Below are positions 27,152 through 34,910 of a stretch of 64,000 nucleotides of DNA, piece by piece. The notes below the pieces were generated by a model. It ran no database searches and was not told the origin of the DNA. It saw nothing but the letters and a program-made list of their open reading frames with translations. How positions within the stretch are numbered: the first letter of the stretch is position 1; every line of letters begins with the position of its first letter. A program made the position numbers and the translations under genes. The DNA is from Ralstonia thomasii (lineage in GTDB: Bacteria; Pseudomonadota; Gammaproteobacteria; Burkholderiales; Burkholderiaceae): assembly GCF_958405895.1 (NCBI RefSeq), contig NZ_CATZAR010000001.1; one strand, given 5' to 3'.

Positions 27152-28636
27152 TCAGTGAGTTTCCGCGGTCACAGCTGCGTGCGCACGGGGCCCACGCTTG
27201 AGGAAGCGGCCCGCCCGATGCGGCTGCACCGCGCCGTCCTGATATGACAGATGGCCGTTGACCCACACCGCCGCAATGCCCGCCGCCGGTTGCTGCGGGT
27301 CGGTAAAGGTGGCGACATCGCGCACCGTTTCGGGGTCGAACAGCACGAGATCGGCCCAGTAGCCTTCACGCACCAGGCCGCGTTCGGTCAGGCCGAAACG
27401 CTCGGCGGACTGGCCTGTCATCTTGCGGATGGCGGCTGCGAGCGAGAGCAGCTTGCGCTCCCGGCTGTAGTAGCCGAGCACGCGCGGGAAGGCGCCCCAC
27501 AGGCGCGGATGCGGCTTCGGATCGTTCGGCAGGCCATCGGAGCCGATGACGGTGGCGGGGTGGGTGATGATGCGGTCCAGATCCTGCGCGGACATGTTGT
27601 GGTACACGGCGCCGGCCGGCTGCAGGCGGCGCGCGGCGTCCACCAGGTCGGTGCCCCACGCGGCCGCAATCTCCTTGAGCGTCTGCCCGGCCATGCTGGG
27701 TTCGGGCTCCGACCATGTGATGAAGATGTCGAATTCGTCCGTCACCTGCTTGAGGTCCAGCGTGGACGAGCTTGCGGTGTACGGATAGCAGTCGCAACCC
27801 ACCGGCTGATAGCACTGTGCACCTTCGATGGATTCCAGCACCTCGCCCGCGCGGCCCCAATTGGCAGCGCCTGCGCATTTCAGGTGTGAGATCACCACCG
27901 GCACGCGCGCATGTTTGCCGACGCGGTACGCCTCGTCCATCGCATCGAGAATCGCCGCAAATTCGGTGCGCAGATGCGTCGTGTAGATCGCGCCAGCTTC
28001 GGCCAGCGGCTCCGCCAGGCCCATCACTTCTTCGGTGGTCGACGCAAAGGCGTTGGCGTAGGCCAGGCCTGTCGACAGGCCGAGCGCGCCGTGGTCGAGC
28101 GCCTCGCGCAACTGTGCGCGCATGCCTTCAACCTCGCCAGCGGTGGCGGGGCGGTCGAGGCGGTCCAGATGGTTATTGCGCAGTGCCGTGTGCCCGACCA
28201 GCGCGGCAACGTTCACAGCGGGTTGCGCGCGCTCGACGGCGTCCACGTACGATGCGAAGGTCGGGTACGCAAACGCGCTGGTAGGCCCCAGCAGGTTCAT
28301 CGGATCGGGCGGCTCGCCCTTGAGCGTGGCCGGCGACGCGCTGATACCGCAGTTTCCGACGATGACCGTCGTAATGCCCTGTGACACCTTGCACAGCATG
28401 TCGGGCGTGCGGATCACGTTGGTGTCGTCGTGCGTGTGCACGTCGATGAAGCCGGGGGCGAGGACGCGGCCTTCGCCAGCGATTTCCTCATCGCCCAGCC
28501 AGGCGGTGGAGTCCGATGTGGCGATGGCGGCGATGCGGCCGTCGGTGATGGCGACGTCGAACAGCGTGGCCTCGGGGTCGTGGCCGCTGCCGTCCACAAT
28601 GCGGACCTGACGGATGACGGTGTCGTACTGCTGCAT
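27152..28636 (-). CDS. dan: N-acyl-D-amino-acid deacylase (D-aminoacylase)
   Basis: A 494-residue amidohydrolase-superfamily enzyme. Metal and catalytic residues can all be placed: DVHTHDD (His67, His69), Cys96 in IVGNCGIS, His221 in THLR, His251 in SHLK and Asp367 in GSDG, matching known D-aminoacylases almost to the residue number. The family removes N-acetyl and similar groups from D-amino acids. D-glucosaminate is a 2-amino-2-deoxy acid with D-type configuration at C2, so its N-acetyl form is a reasonable substrate in this gene context (inference). The ATG at 28636 is preceded by GGAG and starts one base after the rpiR stop, so the genes are coupled. Confidence 0.92.
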   Translation of the reverse strand: MQQYDTVIRQVRIVDGSGHDPEATLFDVAITDGRIAAIATSDSTAWLGDEEIAGEGRVLAPGFIDVHTHDDTNVIRTPDMLCKVSQGITTVIVGNCGISASPATLKGEPPDPMNLLGPTSAFAYPTFASYVDAVERAQPAVNVAALVGHTALRNNHLDRLDRPATAGEVEGMRAQLREALDHGALGLSTGLAYANAFASTTEEVMGLAEPLAEAGAIYTTHLRTEFAAILDAMDEAYRVGKHARVPVVISHLKCAGAANWGRAGEVLESIEGAQCYQPVGCDCYPYTASSSTLDLKQVTDEFDIFITWSEPEPSMAGQTLKEIAAAWGTDLVDAARRLQPAGAVYHNMSAQDLDRIITHPATVIGSDGLPNDPKPHPRLWGAFPRVLGYYSRERKLLSLAAAIRKMTGQSAERFGLTERGLVREGYWADLVLFDPETVRDVATFTDPQQPAAGIAAVWVNGHLSYQDGAVQPHRAGRFLKRGPRAHAAVTAETH

Positions 28637-28637
28637 G

Positions 28638-29531
28638 TCAATCTCCGAGCGGCTGACGATTGCCGCCGCCGCGATGCGCATCGAGCACGTACTTGATGCG
28701 CCGTAACAGTTCCTTGCTGCGATCGGCTTGCTGCAGTGCGACTTCGGTGGCCAGCAAGTCGATCATCATCATCATGGCGTAGCGCGATGACGACGGCTTG
28801 AAGATGAAATCGGTTTCCATGGCCTGGATCGGCAGCAAGACATCGGCCAGCGCCGCCAGCGGCGAGCCGATGGCCGTGATGGCGACGATCCTGGCGCCGT
28901 ACTCGCGCGCGATGGTCACGCTGTCGATGACCTCCGGCACGTGGCCGGTCACGGAAAACACGACCACCACATCGTCCGGGCTGAGCGTGGCCGCGACCAT
29001 CCGCTGCAGCATCGAATCATGATAGGTGGTGACCGGCCGTCCCAGGCGGGCCAGCCGGTAGCGCATTTCGTCGGCCATGGTGGTCGAGCCACCGCCCATG
29101 CCGAACACGGCAATCATGCGCGCCGCCACCAGTGCGACGGCCGCGGCGCGGAATGCCTCCGGCTGCACCAGGGCGCGGTTGGCTTCCAGCACGTTGCTGA
29201 TGTCGGCCAGGATGCCGTCTGCGCTGGACGGCGGGCGGTCCGCGCCGCCATCCAGAAAGCGCTGGCCGACTGCGGCTGCCTGCGCTAGCTTGAGCTTGAG
29301 TTCGCGCACGTCACGGCAGCCCATCGCCTTGGCAAAACGGGTGACGCTAGCCTCACTCACGCCGGCGCGTTCGGCAAGCGTCTGGATGCTGCCGGCGGCG
29401 GCCTCCGCGATGTCGCTCAGGACGGTCTGCGCGACCTTCTGCTCGGCGGGGCGCAGTTCAGCGGCACGCTGGGAGAGTCGGGTCACGATGTCCATCGGTT
29501 CACGCATGGGGTCGGGCTTAGGGTCTCGCAT
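28638..29531 (-). CDS. RpiR-family transcriptional regulator
   Basis: A 297-residue regulator. The N-terminal helix-turn-helix (about 12-85, with LAERAGVSEASVTRFAKAMG as recognition region) is followed by a SIS sugar-isomerase domain (about 135-270, VFGMGGGSTTMADEM and FSVTGHVPEVIDS) that binds a phosphosugar acid. Relatives such as HexR respond to KDPG, which is exactly the intermediate produced by the neighbouring kinase. It is first in the leftward operon and divergent from the dehydratase-kdgK operon, the normal position for a local regulator. GGGGG lies about eight bases before the ATG at 29531. It probably binds the 13-bp inverted repeat in the divergent region. Confidence 0.92.
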   Translation of the reverse strand: MRDPKPDPMREPMDIVTRLSQRAAELRPAEQKVAQTVLSDIAEAAAGSIQTLAERAGVSEASVTRFAKAMGCRDVRELKLKLAQAAAVGQRFLDGGADRPPSSADGILADISNVLEANRALVQPEAFRAAAVALVAARMIAVFGMGGGSTTMADEMRYRLARLGRPVTTYHDSMLQRMVAATLSPDDVVVVFSVTGHVPEVIDSVTIAREYGARIVAITAIGSPLAALADVLLPIQAMETDFIFKPSSSRYAMMMMIDLLATEVALQQADRSKELLRRIKYVLDAHRGGGNRQPLGD

Positions 29532-29574
29532 TCTGGCCCCCGGTAGTCGTCCGGATAGCGGCTTTGAGAGTGTT

Positions 29575-29690
29575 TTGGTACTTTGTAACAGGCTGGCCCG
29601 GAGAATAGTTTCGCCACTATCATTGTGTCAACCCGATGTTTACCCCCAAAGGAACACGAGTCGATTCCCATGAGTGATACAAAGTACCAA
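29575..29690. promoter_or_regulatory. Inverted repeat operator candidate between divergent operons
   Basis: TTGGTACTTTGTA at 29575-29587 is repeated perfectly on the opposite strand at 29678-29690 (TACAAAGTACCAA), and the next-but-one flanking base also agrees. One arm is 44 bases before the rpiR start; the other lies in codons 3-7 of the dehydratase gene. A 13-base exact match this close is very unlikely by chance. The spacing (about 103 bp centre to centre, near ten helical turns) would permit looping by a dimeric or tetrameric repressor. The RpiR-family protein encoded beside it is the obvious candidate binder. Confidence 0.7.
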
Positions 29691-30947
29691 GGAGACGCCA
29701 ACGCTGTCGTCAACCCGCTCGACAAGGGCTTGGGTGCGTTGGAAGCCGCATGCGCGCCGGAGCAGATCGCTGCCCAGCGCTGGAATGTATTGAACGAAGA
29801 CCTGAACCTGCCCGCAGCGGTGCTCTCGCAATCCCGCGTGGAGCACAACCTGGCGTGGATGCAGCGCTTCGTGAGCGAATACGGCGCCAAACTCGCGCCG
29901 CATGGCAAGACGACGATGGCGCCGCGCCTGTTCCAACGTCAGTTGGCCGGCGGTGCGTGGGGCATCACACTGGCAACGGCGCACCAGACGCGCATTGCGT
30001 ACGCCCACGGCGTGCGTCGCGTGCTGATGGCCAACCAGCTGGTGGGCAAGCGCAACATGGCGATCCTCGCCGAGTTGCTGGCCGATCCGACGTTCGAATT
30101 CTTCTGCCTGGTGGATGCGGCGGATCAGGTCGATCAGCTTGCTGCCTTCTTCGGTAAGACGGGGCGCCCGATCCAGGTGTTGATCGAACTGGGCGTGCAG
30201 GGCGGCCGCACGGGCGTGCGCGACGATGCGCAACTGCAATCGGTGCTCGATGCGCTCACGCGTGCCAATGGCGCCGTCAAACTCGCGGGCGTCGAAGTCT
30301 ATGAAGGCGTGATCAAGGAAGAAGCGGATATCCGCACCTTCCTGCAGCGCGCCGTGAAGGTGATGGGTGATCTGGCAAAGGGCGGGCGCCTGCAACGCAC
30401 GCCGGCCGTGCTGACCGGTGCCGGTTCGGCTTGGTACGACGTCGTGGCCGAAGAGTTCGCCAAGGCCAATATCGGCCAGCCGTTGGATGTGGTGCTGCGC
30501 CCGGGCTGCTACCTGACGCACGACGTGGGCATCTACCGCGCGGCGCAGACCCGTATCGACGCCAACAACCCGATTGCGCACAAGATGCGTTCGAGCCTGC
30601 TGCCTGCGCTCCAGCTTTGGGCCTATGTGCAATCCGTGCCGGAGGCTGAGCGCGCCATCATCGCAATGGGCAAGCGTGACGCCGCATTCGACGCGGGTCT
30701 GCCACTGCCAGTGCTGCATTTCCGCCCAGGTGACAAGACGCCGTCAGCCACGCCGGCGCACTGGGAAGTCACCGGCATGATGGATCAGCATGCCTACCTG
30801 AAGATCGCCCCCGGCGACGACATCAAGGTCGGCGACATGATCGCCTTCGACATCTCGCACCCGTGCCTCACCTTCGACAAGTGGCGCCAGATTTCTGTCG
30901 TTGACGACGCCTACAACGTGGTCGACGTTGTGCAGACCTACTTCTGA
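29670..30947 (+). CDS. PLP-dependent D-serine/D-threonine-type dehydratase; candidate D-glucosaminate dehydratase
   Basis: A 425-residue fold-type-III PLP enzyme of the D-serine dehydratase/D-threonine aldolase family. The Schiff-base Lys is Lys80 in LAPHGKTTMAP; VLTGAGSAWYD is the phosphate-binding Gly-rich loop; near the C-terminus a His (MDQHAYLKI) and Cys (ISHPCLTFDKW) form the zinc site of DSD-type dehydratases. Eukaryotic DSD makes pyruvate and ammonia from D-serine, and members of this family also include bacterial glucosaminate ammonia-lyase. The next gene, 12 bases on, is 2-keto-3-deoxygluconate kinase, whose substrate is the product of D-glucosaminate dehydration. That makes D-glucosaminate the preferred prediction over D-serine. 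The ATG at 29670 has AAAGGAA about 15 bases upstream, a loose spacing. Confidence 0.88.
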   Translation: MSDTKYQGDANAVVNPLDKGLGALEAACAPEQIAAQRWNVLNEDLNLPAAVLSQSRVEHNLAWMQRFVSEYGAKLAPHGKTTMAPRLFQRQLAGGAWGITLATAHQTRIAYAHGVRRVLMANQLVGKRNMAILAELLADPTFEFFCLVDAADQVDQLAAFFGKTGRPIQVLIELGVQGGRTGVRDDAQLQSVLDALTRANGAVKLAGVEVYEGVIKEEADIRTFLQRAVKVMGDLAKGGRLQRTPAVLTGAGSAWYDVVAEEFAKANIGQPLDVVLRPGCYLTHDVGIYRAAQTRIDANNPIAHKMRSSLLPALQLWAYVQSVPEAERAIIAMGKRDAAFDAGLPLPVLHFRPGDKTPSATPAHWEVTGMMDQHAYLKIAPGDDIKVGDMIAFDISHPCLTFDKWRQISVVDDAYNVVDVVQTYF

Positions 30948-30959
30948 GCGGGGCCGCCC

Positions 30960-31886
30960 ATGGCAGACATCCTCGCCTACGGCGAAGCGTTGATCGAATT
31001 CAACCAGGCGGATTCCGGCAGCACGTCGTGGAATTTCGGCTTCGGCGGCGATACGTCGAACTTCTGCATTGCCGCGGCACGGCAGGGCGCACGCACGGGC
31101 TACATCAGCGCGGTGGGCGCCGACCGCTTCGGCCAGGCGCTGCGCGGGCTGTGGCAGGACGAAGGCGTGGACCACACCTACGTGCACACCGACACGCAGG
31201 CGCCAACGGGCCTGTACTTCGTTTCGCACGATGCGCGTGGTCACCACTTTGACTACCTGCGCGCGGGCTCCGCAGCGAGCCGCTTCCAGACGGCGCAGTT
31301 GCCGTTGCAGGCGATAGCGGCGGCCAAGGCGTTTCACCTGTCGGGGATCAGCCTGGCGATCAGCGATACCGCATGCGACGCCGGTTTGGCGGCGATGGCC
31401 CATGCGCGGGCGGCGGGTGTGCTCGTCTCGTTCGACACCAACCTGCGCTTGCGCCTGTGGCCGCTGGCGCGTGCCCGCGCCGTGATGCAGGAAGCGATGC
31501 GAACGTGCGATCTGTGCCTGCCGAGTTGGGATGACGTGACGGTGTTGCTCGACTGCCATGACCATGACGGCATTGTCGATACGCTGCTCGGCTGGGGCGT
31601 GAAGCTGGTGGCGCTCAAGATGGGCGCGGAAGGTTGCTATGTGGCCACACCGGAGTCCCGTACGCTGGTGCCGCGTCATACGGTCAATGCTGTCGATGCG
31701 ACCGGCGCGGGGGATTGTTTTGGTGGTGCGTTTGTGGCGCGGATTGTTGCCGGAGATTCGCCGGTAGAGGCGGCGCGGTATGCCAATGTGGCGGCTGCGA
31801 TTTCTACAACGGGGTATAGCGCTGTGGCGCCGATTCCGCGGGCGGAGGTGGTGCGGGCGGCGTTGGGTCAAGTTCAGGCTGATTAG
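30960..31886 (+). CDS. kdgK: 2-keto-3-deoxygluconate kinase (PfkB family)
   Basis: A 308-residue ribokinase/PfkB-fold kinase. The N-terminus has GFGGDTSNFCIAAARQG (sugar site), and the C-terminal signature DATGAGDCFGGAF provides the anion hole and catalytic Asp (GAGD). Specific matches to KdgK include YGEALIEFN at the start and YLRAGSAAS mid-protein. It phosphorylates 2-keto-3-deoxygluconate to KDPG at the expense of ATP, giving the substrate for the divergently encoded aldolase. It follows the dehydratase by 12 bases in the same operon. Downstream is a repeat element rather than a conventional terminator. Confidence 0.93.
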   Translation: MADILAYGEALIEFNQADSGSTSWNFGFGGDTSNFCIAAARQGARTGYISAVGADRFGQALRGLWQDEGVDHTYVHTDTQAPTGLYFVSHDARGHHFDYLRAGSAASRFQTAQLPLQAIAAAKAFHLSGISLAISDTACDAGLAAMAHARAAGVLVSFDTNLRLRLWPLARARAVMQEAMRTCDLCLPSWDDVTVLLDCHDHDGIVDTLLGWGVKLVALKMGAEGCYVATPESRTLVPRHTVNAVDATGAGDCFGGAFVARIVAGDSPVEAARYANVAAAISTTGYSAVAPIPRAEVVRAALGQVQAD

Positions 31887-31910
31887 GCGCTGTTGGTATG
31901 TCCCTTATTT

Positions 31911-32095
31911 CATCCCCTGCCGGGGCTGACTCACTTTCTTTGTCTTGCCAAAGAAAGTAAGCAAAGAAAGGCGCGCCCGAGATGGCGACCCCCTCCTTGA
32001 ATTTATGTCGCAGAGAGGGAGCGCAGGCAACTCGCTTCGCTCAAACAGGCCTGCGCCCTTTCTCCTCTCTGCAACAGAAATTCAAGGCGCCATCT
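31911..32095. repeat. Hairpin-rich intergenic repeat element
   Basis: Two nested inverted structures fill this gap. The first is a perfect 10-bp stem (ACTTTCTTTG at 31933-31942, CAAAGAAAGT at 31949-31958) with a six-base loop. The second is a long imperfect palindrome: 31980-32028 pairs with 32049-32095, with exact blocks AGATGGCG, CCTTGAATTT, GCAGAGAGG and GCGCAGGC, and a 20-base loop. CTTTCTTTG-type sequence is, from memory, dispersed in many Ralstonia and Cupriavidus intergenic regions. No real gene is encoded, despite an open frame across it. Confidence 0.65.
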
Positions 32096-32162
32096 AGGGC
32101 AGGGTACGGCCAAACCGTCGTGTGCCTGTGTTGGTGCCCAGTTGTGTTCTTGTTGGGTAAAG

Positions 32163-32200
32163 AAAAACGCCACCGCGTATTTGCGGTGGCGTTTTTTCTT
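32163..32200. terminator. Intrinsic terminator, strong on the minus strand
   Basis: A perfect 14-bp stem (AAAAACGCCACCGC at 32163-32176, GCGGTGGCGTTTTT at 32183-32196) with a six-base loop and flanking A/T runs on both sides. It sits 14 bases past the penicillin-acylase stop and can end transcription from both strands. Confidence 0.9.
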
Positions 32201-32213
32201 GCGCATCGTGTGC

Positions 32214-34643
32214 TTACTTCCCCGGCACCAGATGCACGCGCGACTCGGTCGCCGCTTCCACCGCCTTGCGCGAATACAGCAGCGGGAAGTACTTGCCCTT
32301 GAGCCACAGCGGTGCCAGGTCGCGGTAGTGCGGGCTGTCGGGGTTGCCGGACTGGCCGGGCAGGTTGACGGCGCGCGAGTTGTCCCACTTGCCGACGTCC
32401 ACCACCGTGCGGAACGAGGGGCCGTTCGTCTGCAGGAAATCGCTCGCGCGATACGTGGATTGATTCGGCGTGTAGGGGCTGCCGCCTTCGGGGGTGGGGC
32501 CGACGTTGAGCTTGGCGCGCGTTGCCTCGTCGACGATGGCGGTGAACGGATGGGCGTTCAGGTTGTGATGCAGCTGGCCCCAGTTCCACGCTTGCGGGTT
32601 CGGGCCCTGGCGCTTGACCATGTCGGTCCACGCATTCTTCAGGCTGTCGAGCAGCACGGCATCGCGTTTGGCGGCGGCTTGCTGCGGGTCTTCGCCGAAC
32701 TTGCGATCGCTGCCTTGCGGGTGCTCCAGCGTGTCGAGCATGACGTCGGTGTCGGGCGCGGCCATTGCTTCGGCGCTGGCCTTGGAAAGCACGGCGTTCT
32801 TGAATGCGCGGCCCAGGTGATGCGTGAACCAGACCTCATGCAGCGCGGCTTGCGGAGAATCCGCCAGCATGGTCGCGTTCCAGCCCTTGAACAGATTGAG
32901 CGCAGCCTGCGTGTCGGCGTCGTCGGACGACAGCGGCGCCAGCAGGGCCGTCAGCCTGCGCGCCGGGATCGACACCATGTCGTTCTGCAGGCGCATCGAA
33001 TCTTCGATCGACACTTTGTCCAGCTTGGACAGCACTTCGTCAATGCGTACGTGGCGCGAGCCGTTGGTCCACTCAAAGCCGAGTTTGCGTTCGCGGTACG
33101 GGTAATCCGCCGGCAGGTTCATCTCGTTGGACGAGGTGAAATAGCCGGACTTCGGGTTGTAGCTGCTGGGCAGTTGGTCGCCGCGCCAGAAGCCGGCCCA
33201 TTCATAGCGGCCGTCCCCGGGCACTGGCAGCAGGCCGTCCCAGTTCGGGCGGATCGGGGCGAGGCCGCCCGGCACCCAGCCGATGTTGCCCTTCGTGTCT
33301 GCGTAGACCTGGTTTTCCGTAGGCGCACCCCAGTTCATCATGGACTGCCTGAACTGCGCGAACGTGCGTGCGCGCATGTAGCCGACCGAGCCGAAATAGG
33401 GTGACATGCCCGGCGACAGCCACGCGGAGCGCACGGCATACGCGCGGTGCTTCTCGGCATCGATGTAGATGACGGGGCCGTGGCGCGTGAAGGTCAGGTC
33501 GACGGGGCGGGATTCACCGCCGCGCACCTTCACGGTTTCGTGCAGCACGATGAAGGGCTCCCAGCCGCCGTTGTAGCGGTACTCGCCGTTGTTGGCCGGG
33601 TTCAGTTCGTAGACGTACAGGTCTTCTTGGTCGATGTTGAAGATGGTCAGGCCAAACGCCACGTGCCCGTTGTGCCCGATCGACACGGCCGGCAGCGAGG
33701 GCTCGCCGGCGCCGATGATGTCGAGCGTGGGCGTGCTGACATGGGCGATGTAGCGCAGGCTGGGTGCCGAATACGCGCGGTGCGGGTCGTTGGCCATCAC
33801 GGCGCGGCCGGTGGTGGATTTGCCCGGCGCGATCACCCAGTTGTTGCTGCCCTCCATGGTCTCTTCAAGGTTGGCAGCGGCTGCCACGCGCGTGCTGTCG
33901 ACGTCTACGCCCTTGAGGGATTCGGGCGTGAGGCGCGCGCCCTGCGTGGCAAGCGTGAAGACCCTCAGCAGATCCTTCGGCAGGCATGGGTCCAGGCCTT
34001 CGGGCAACTGGGTTTGCCAAGCGGGCTGCAGGCGGAAGCGGACGGTGTCGTCGGAAAGGTTGGCCTTGCAGGCCACGTTGGCACGTGCAACTTCCGATTG
34101 CAGATTGCGCGTCAGGCCGTGGCTGCGGATGCGCACCACGTCTTCCGGTGCCCAATGCGCGGGCGCGTAGTTGAGCTTGCGGAACTCGAACGGCATCTGC
34201 TCCGGATGCTTAGCCAGCCAGTCGACATACGCGTTGATGCCGGCCACGAAGCGCGTGGCAATGCGCTGCGCATCGGGGCTGTAGTGGTTCCATTCGACCT
34301 GCATGTCACCGCGATAGAGGAACAGCCGCGTGGCGCGATCCTGTTCCACATAGGCCGGGCCGAACACTTCCGAAAGCTGACCCAGGCCCCGGCGGCGCCA
34401 CAGGTCGATCTGGAACAGGCGGTCTCGCGCGGCGTTGAAGCCTTGCGCGAAAAAGCCGTCGTCTTCGCTCCTGGCATAGATGTGCGGCACGCCCCAGCGG
34501 TCGATCAGGATGTCGGCGGGCTTTGACAGGCCGGGCACGGCGATGGTCTGGGCGGCAGCTGTGTGCGCATCCTTGGCAACGGCCTGCGCGGAAAACCCGA
34601 GTGCAACGGCAGACAGCAGAATGGAAAGCGAACGGATAGGCAT
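32214..34643 (-). CDS. Penicillin acylase family protein, possible AHL acylase
   Basis: An 809-residue periplasmic Ntn-hydrolase precursor. Residues 1-24 are a signal peptide (LSAVALGFSAQAVA). The alpha chain (about 25-245) is followed by a spacer and the autocleavage site: Gly265-Ser266 in TMEGSNNWVIAPG, where Ser266 becomes the N-terminal nucleophile of the beta chain. GHNGHVAFGLTIFNIDQEDLY is another family hallmark. Members hydrolyse amide bonds of beta-lactams, acyl amino acids or N-acyl-homoserine lactones; AiiD of Ralstonia and PvdQ/QuiP are AHL acylases. The substrate cannot be read from sequence. The start at 34643 fits the signal peptide; GAGGAG lies about 11 bases upstream. A single gene with its own terminator. 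Confidence 0.92.
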   Translation of the reverse strand: MPIRSLSILLSAVALGFSAQAVAKDAHTAAAQTIAVPGLSKPADILIDRWGVPHIYARSEDDGFFAQGFNAARDRLFQIDLWRRRGLGQLSEVFGPAYVEQDRATRLFLYRGDMQVEWNHYSPDAQRIATRFVAGINAYVDWLAKHPEQMPFEFRKLNYAPAHWAPEDVVRIRSHGLTRNLQSEVARANVACKANLSDDTVRFRLQPAWQTQLPEGLDPCLPKDLLRVFTLATQGARLTPESLKGVDVDSTRVAAAANLEETMEGSNNWVIAPGKSTTGRAVMANDPHRAYSAPSLRYIAHVSTPTLDIIGAGEPSLPAVSIGHNGHVAFGLTIFNIDQEDLYVYELNPANNGEYRYNGGWEPFIVLHETVKVRGGESRPVDLTFTRHGPVIYIDAEKHRAYAVRSAWLSPGMSPYFGSVGYMRARTFAQFRQSMMNWGAPTENQVYADTKGNIGWVPGGLAPIRPNWDGLLPVPGDGRYEWAGFWRGDQLPSSYNPKSGYFTSSNEMNLPADYPYRERKLGFEWTNGSRHVRIDEVLSKLDKVSIEDSMRLQNDMVSIPARRLTALLAPLSSDDADTQAALNLFKGWNATMLADSPQAALHEVWFTHHLGRAFKNAVLSKASAEAMAAPDTDVMLDTLEHPQGSDRKFGEDPQQAAAKRDAVLLDSLKNAWTDMVKRQGPNPQAWNWGQLHHNLNAHPFTAIVDEATRAKLNVGPTPEGGSPYTPNQSTYRASDFLQTNGPSFRTVVDVGKWDNSRAVNLPGQSGNPDSPHYRDLAPLWLKGKYFPLLYSRKAVEAATESRVHLVPGK

Positions 34644-34910
34644 GGCGATGCAGTCTCCTCTCTGAGCCCGGAATGCCAGCGCAGCCCAGATGGGCAACTA
34701 GGTTCAGGCGTTCTTATGGATGCAGCAGACAACCGCGAGCGCGGCTGATGGGAAGGGCAAGCTAGCCGATCGTGTGAGCGGGTGCTGGCAACAGCTAGGG
34801 GAGAGATGCCCACCGATCGGCACAGGCCTATGAGTATGCGGATGCGCCGCCACTTGCGCCAATGACTTTTGTTCAGTCAACCATTCCGTCACGGCATGGT
34901 TGCCGATGTG

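Noticed and set aside
24630..31886. D-amino-acid (D-serine) utilisation cluster as the main reading
   Set aside because: The deacylase, dehydratase and RidA fit it, but a sugar-acid permease, KDG kinase and KDPG aldolase in the same divergent pair do not; kept as the alternative for the dehydratase only.
31982..32302. 106-residue plus-strand open frame across the intergenic repeat
   Set aside because: It reads through both hairpin arms and the strong terminator into the penicillin-acylase 3' end; no ribosome site.
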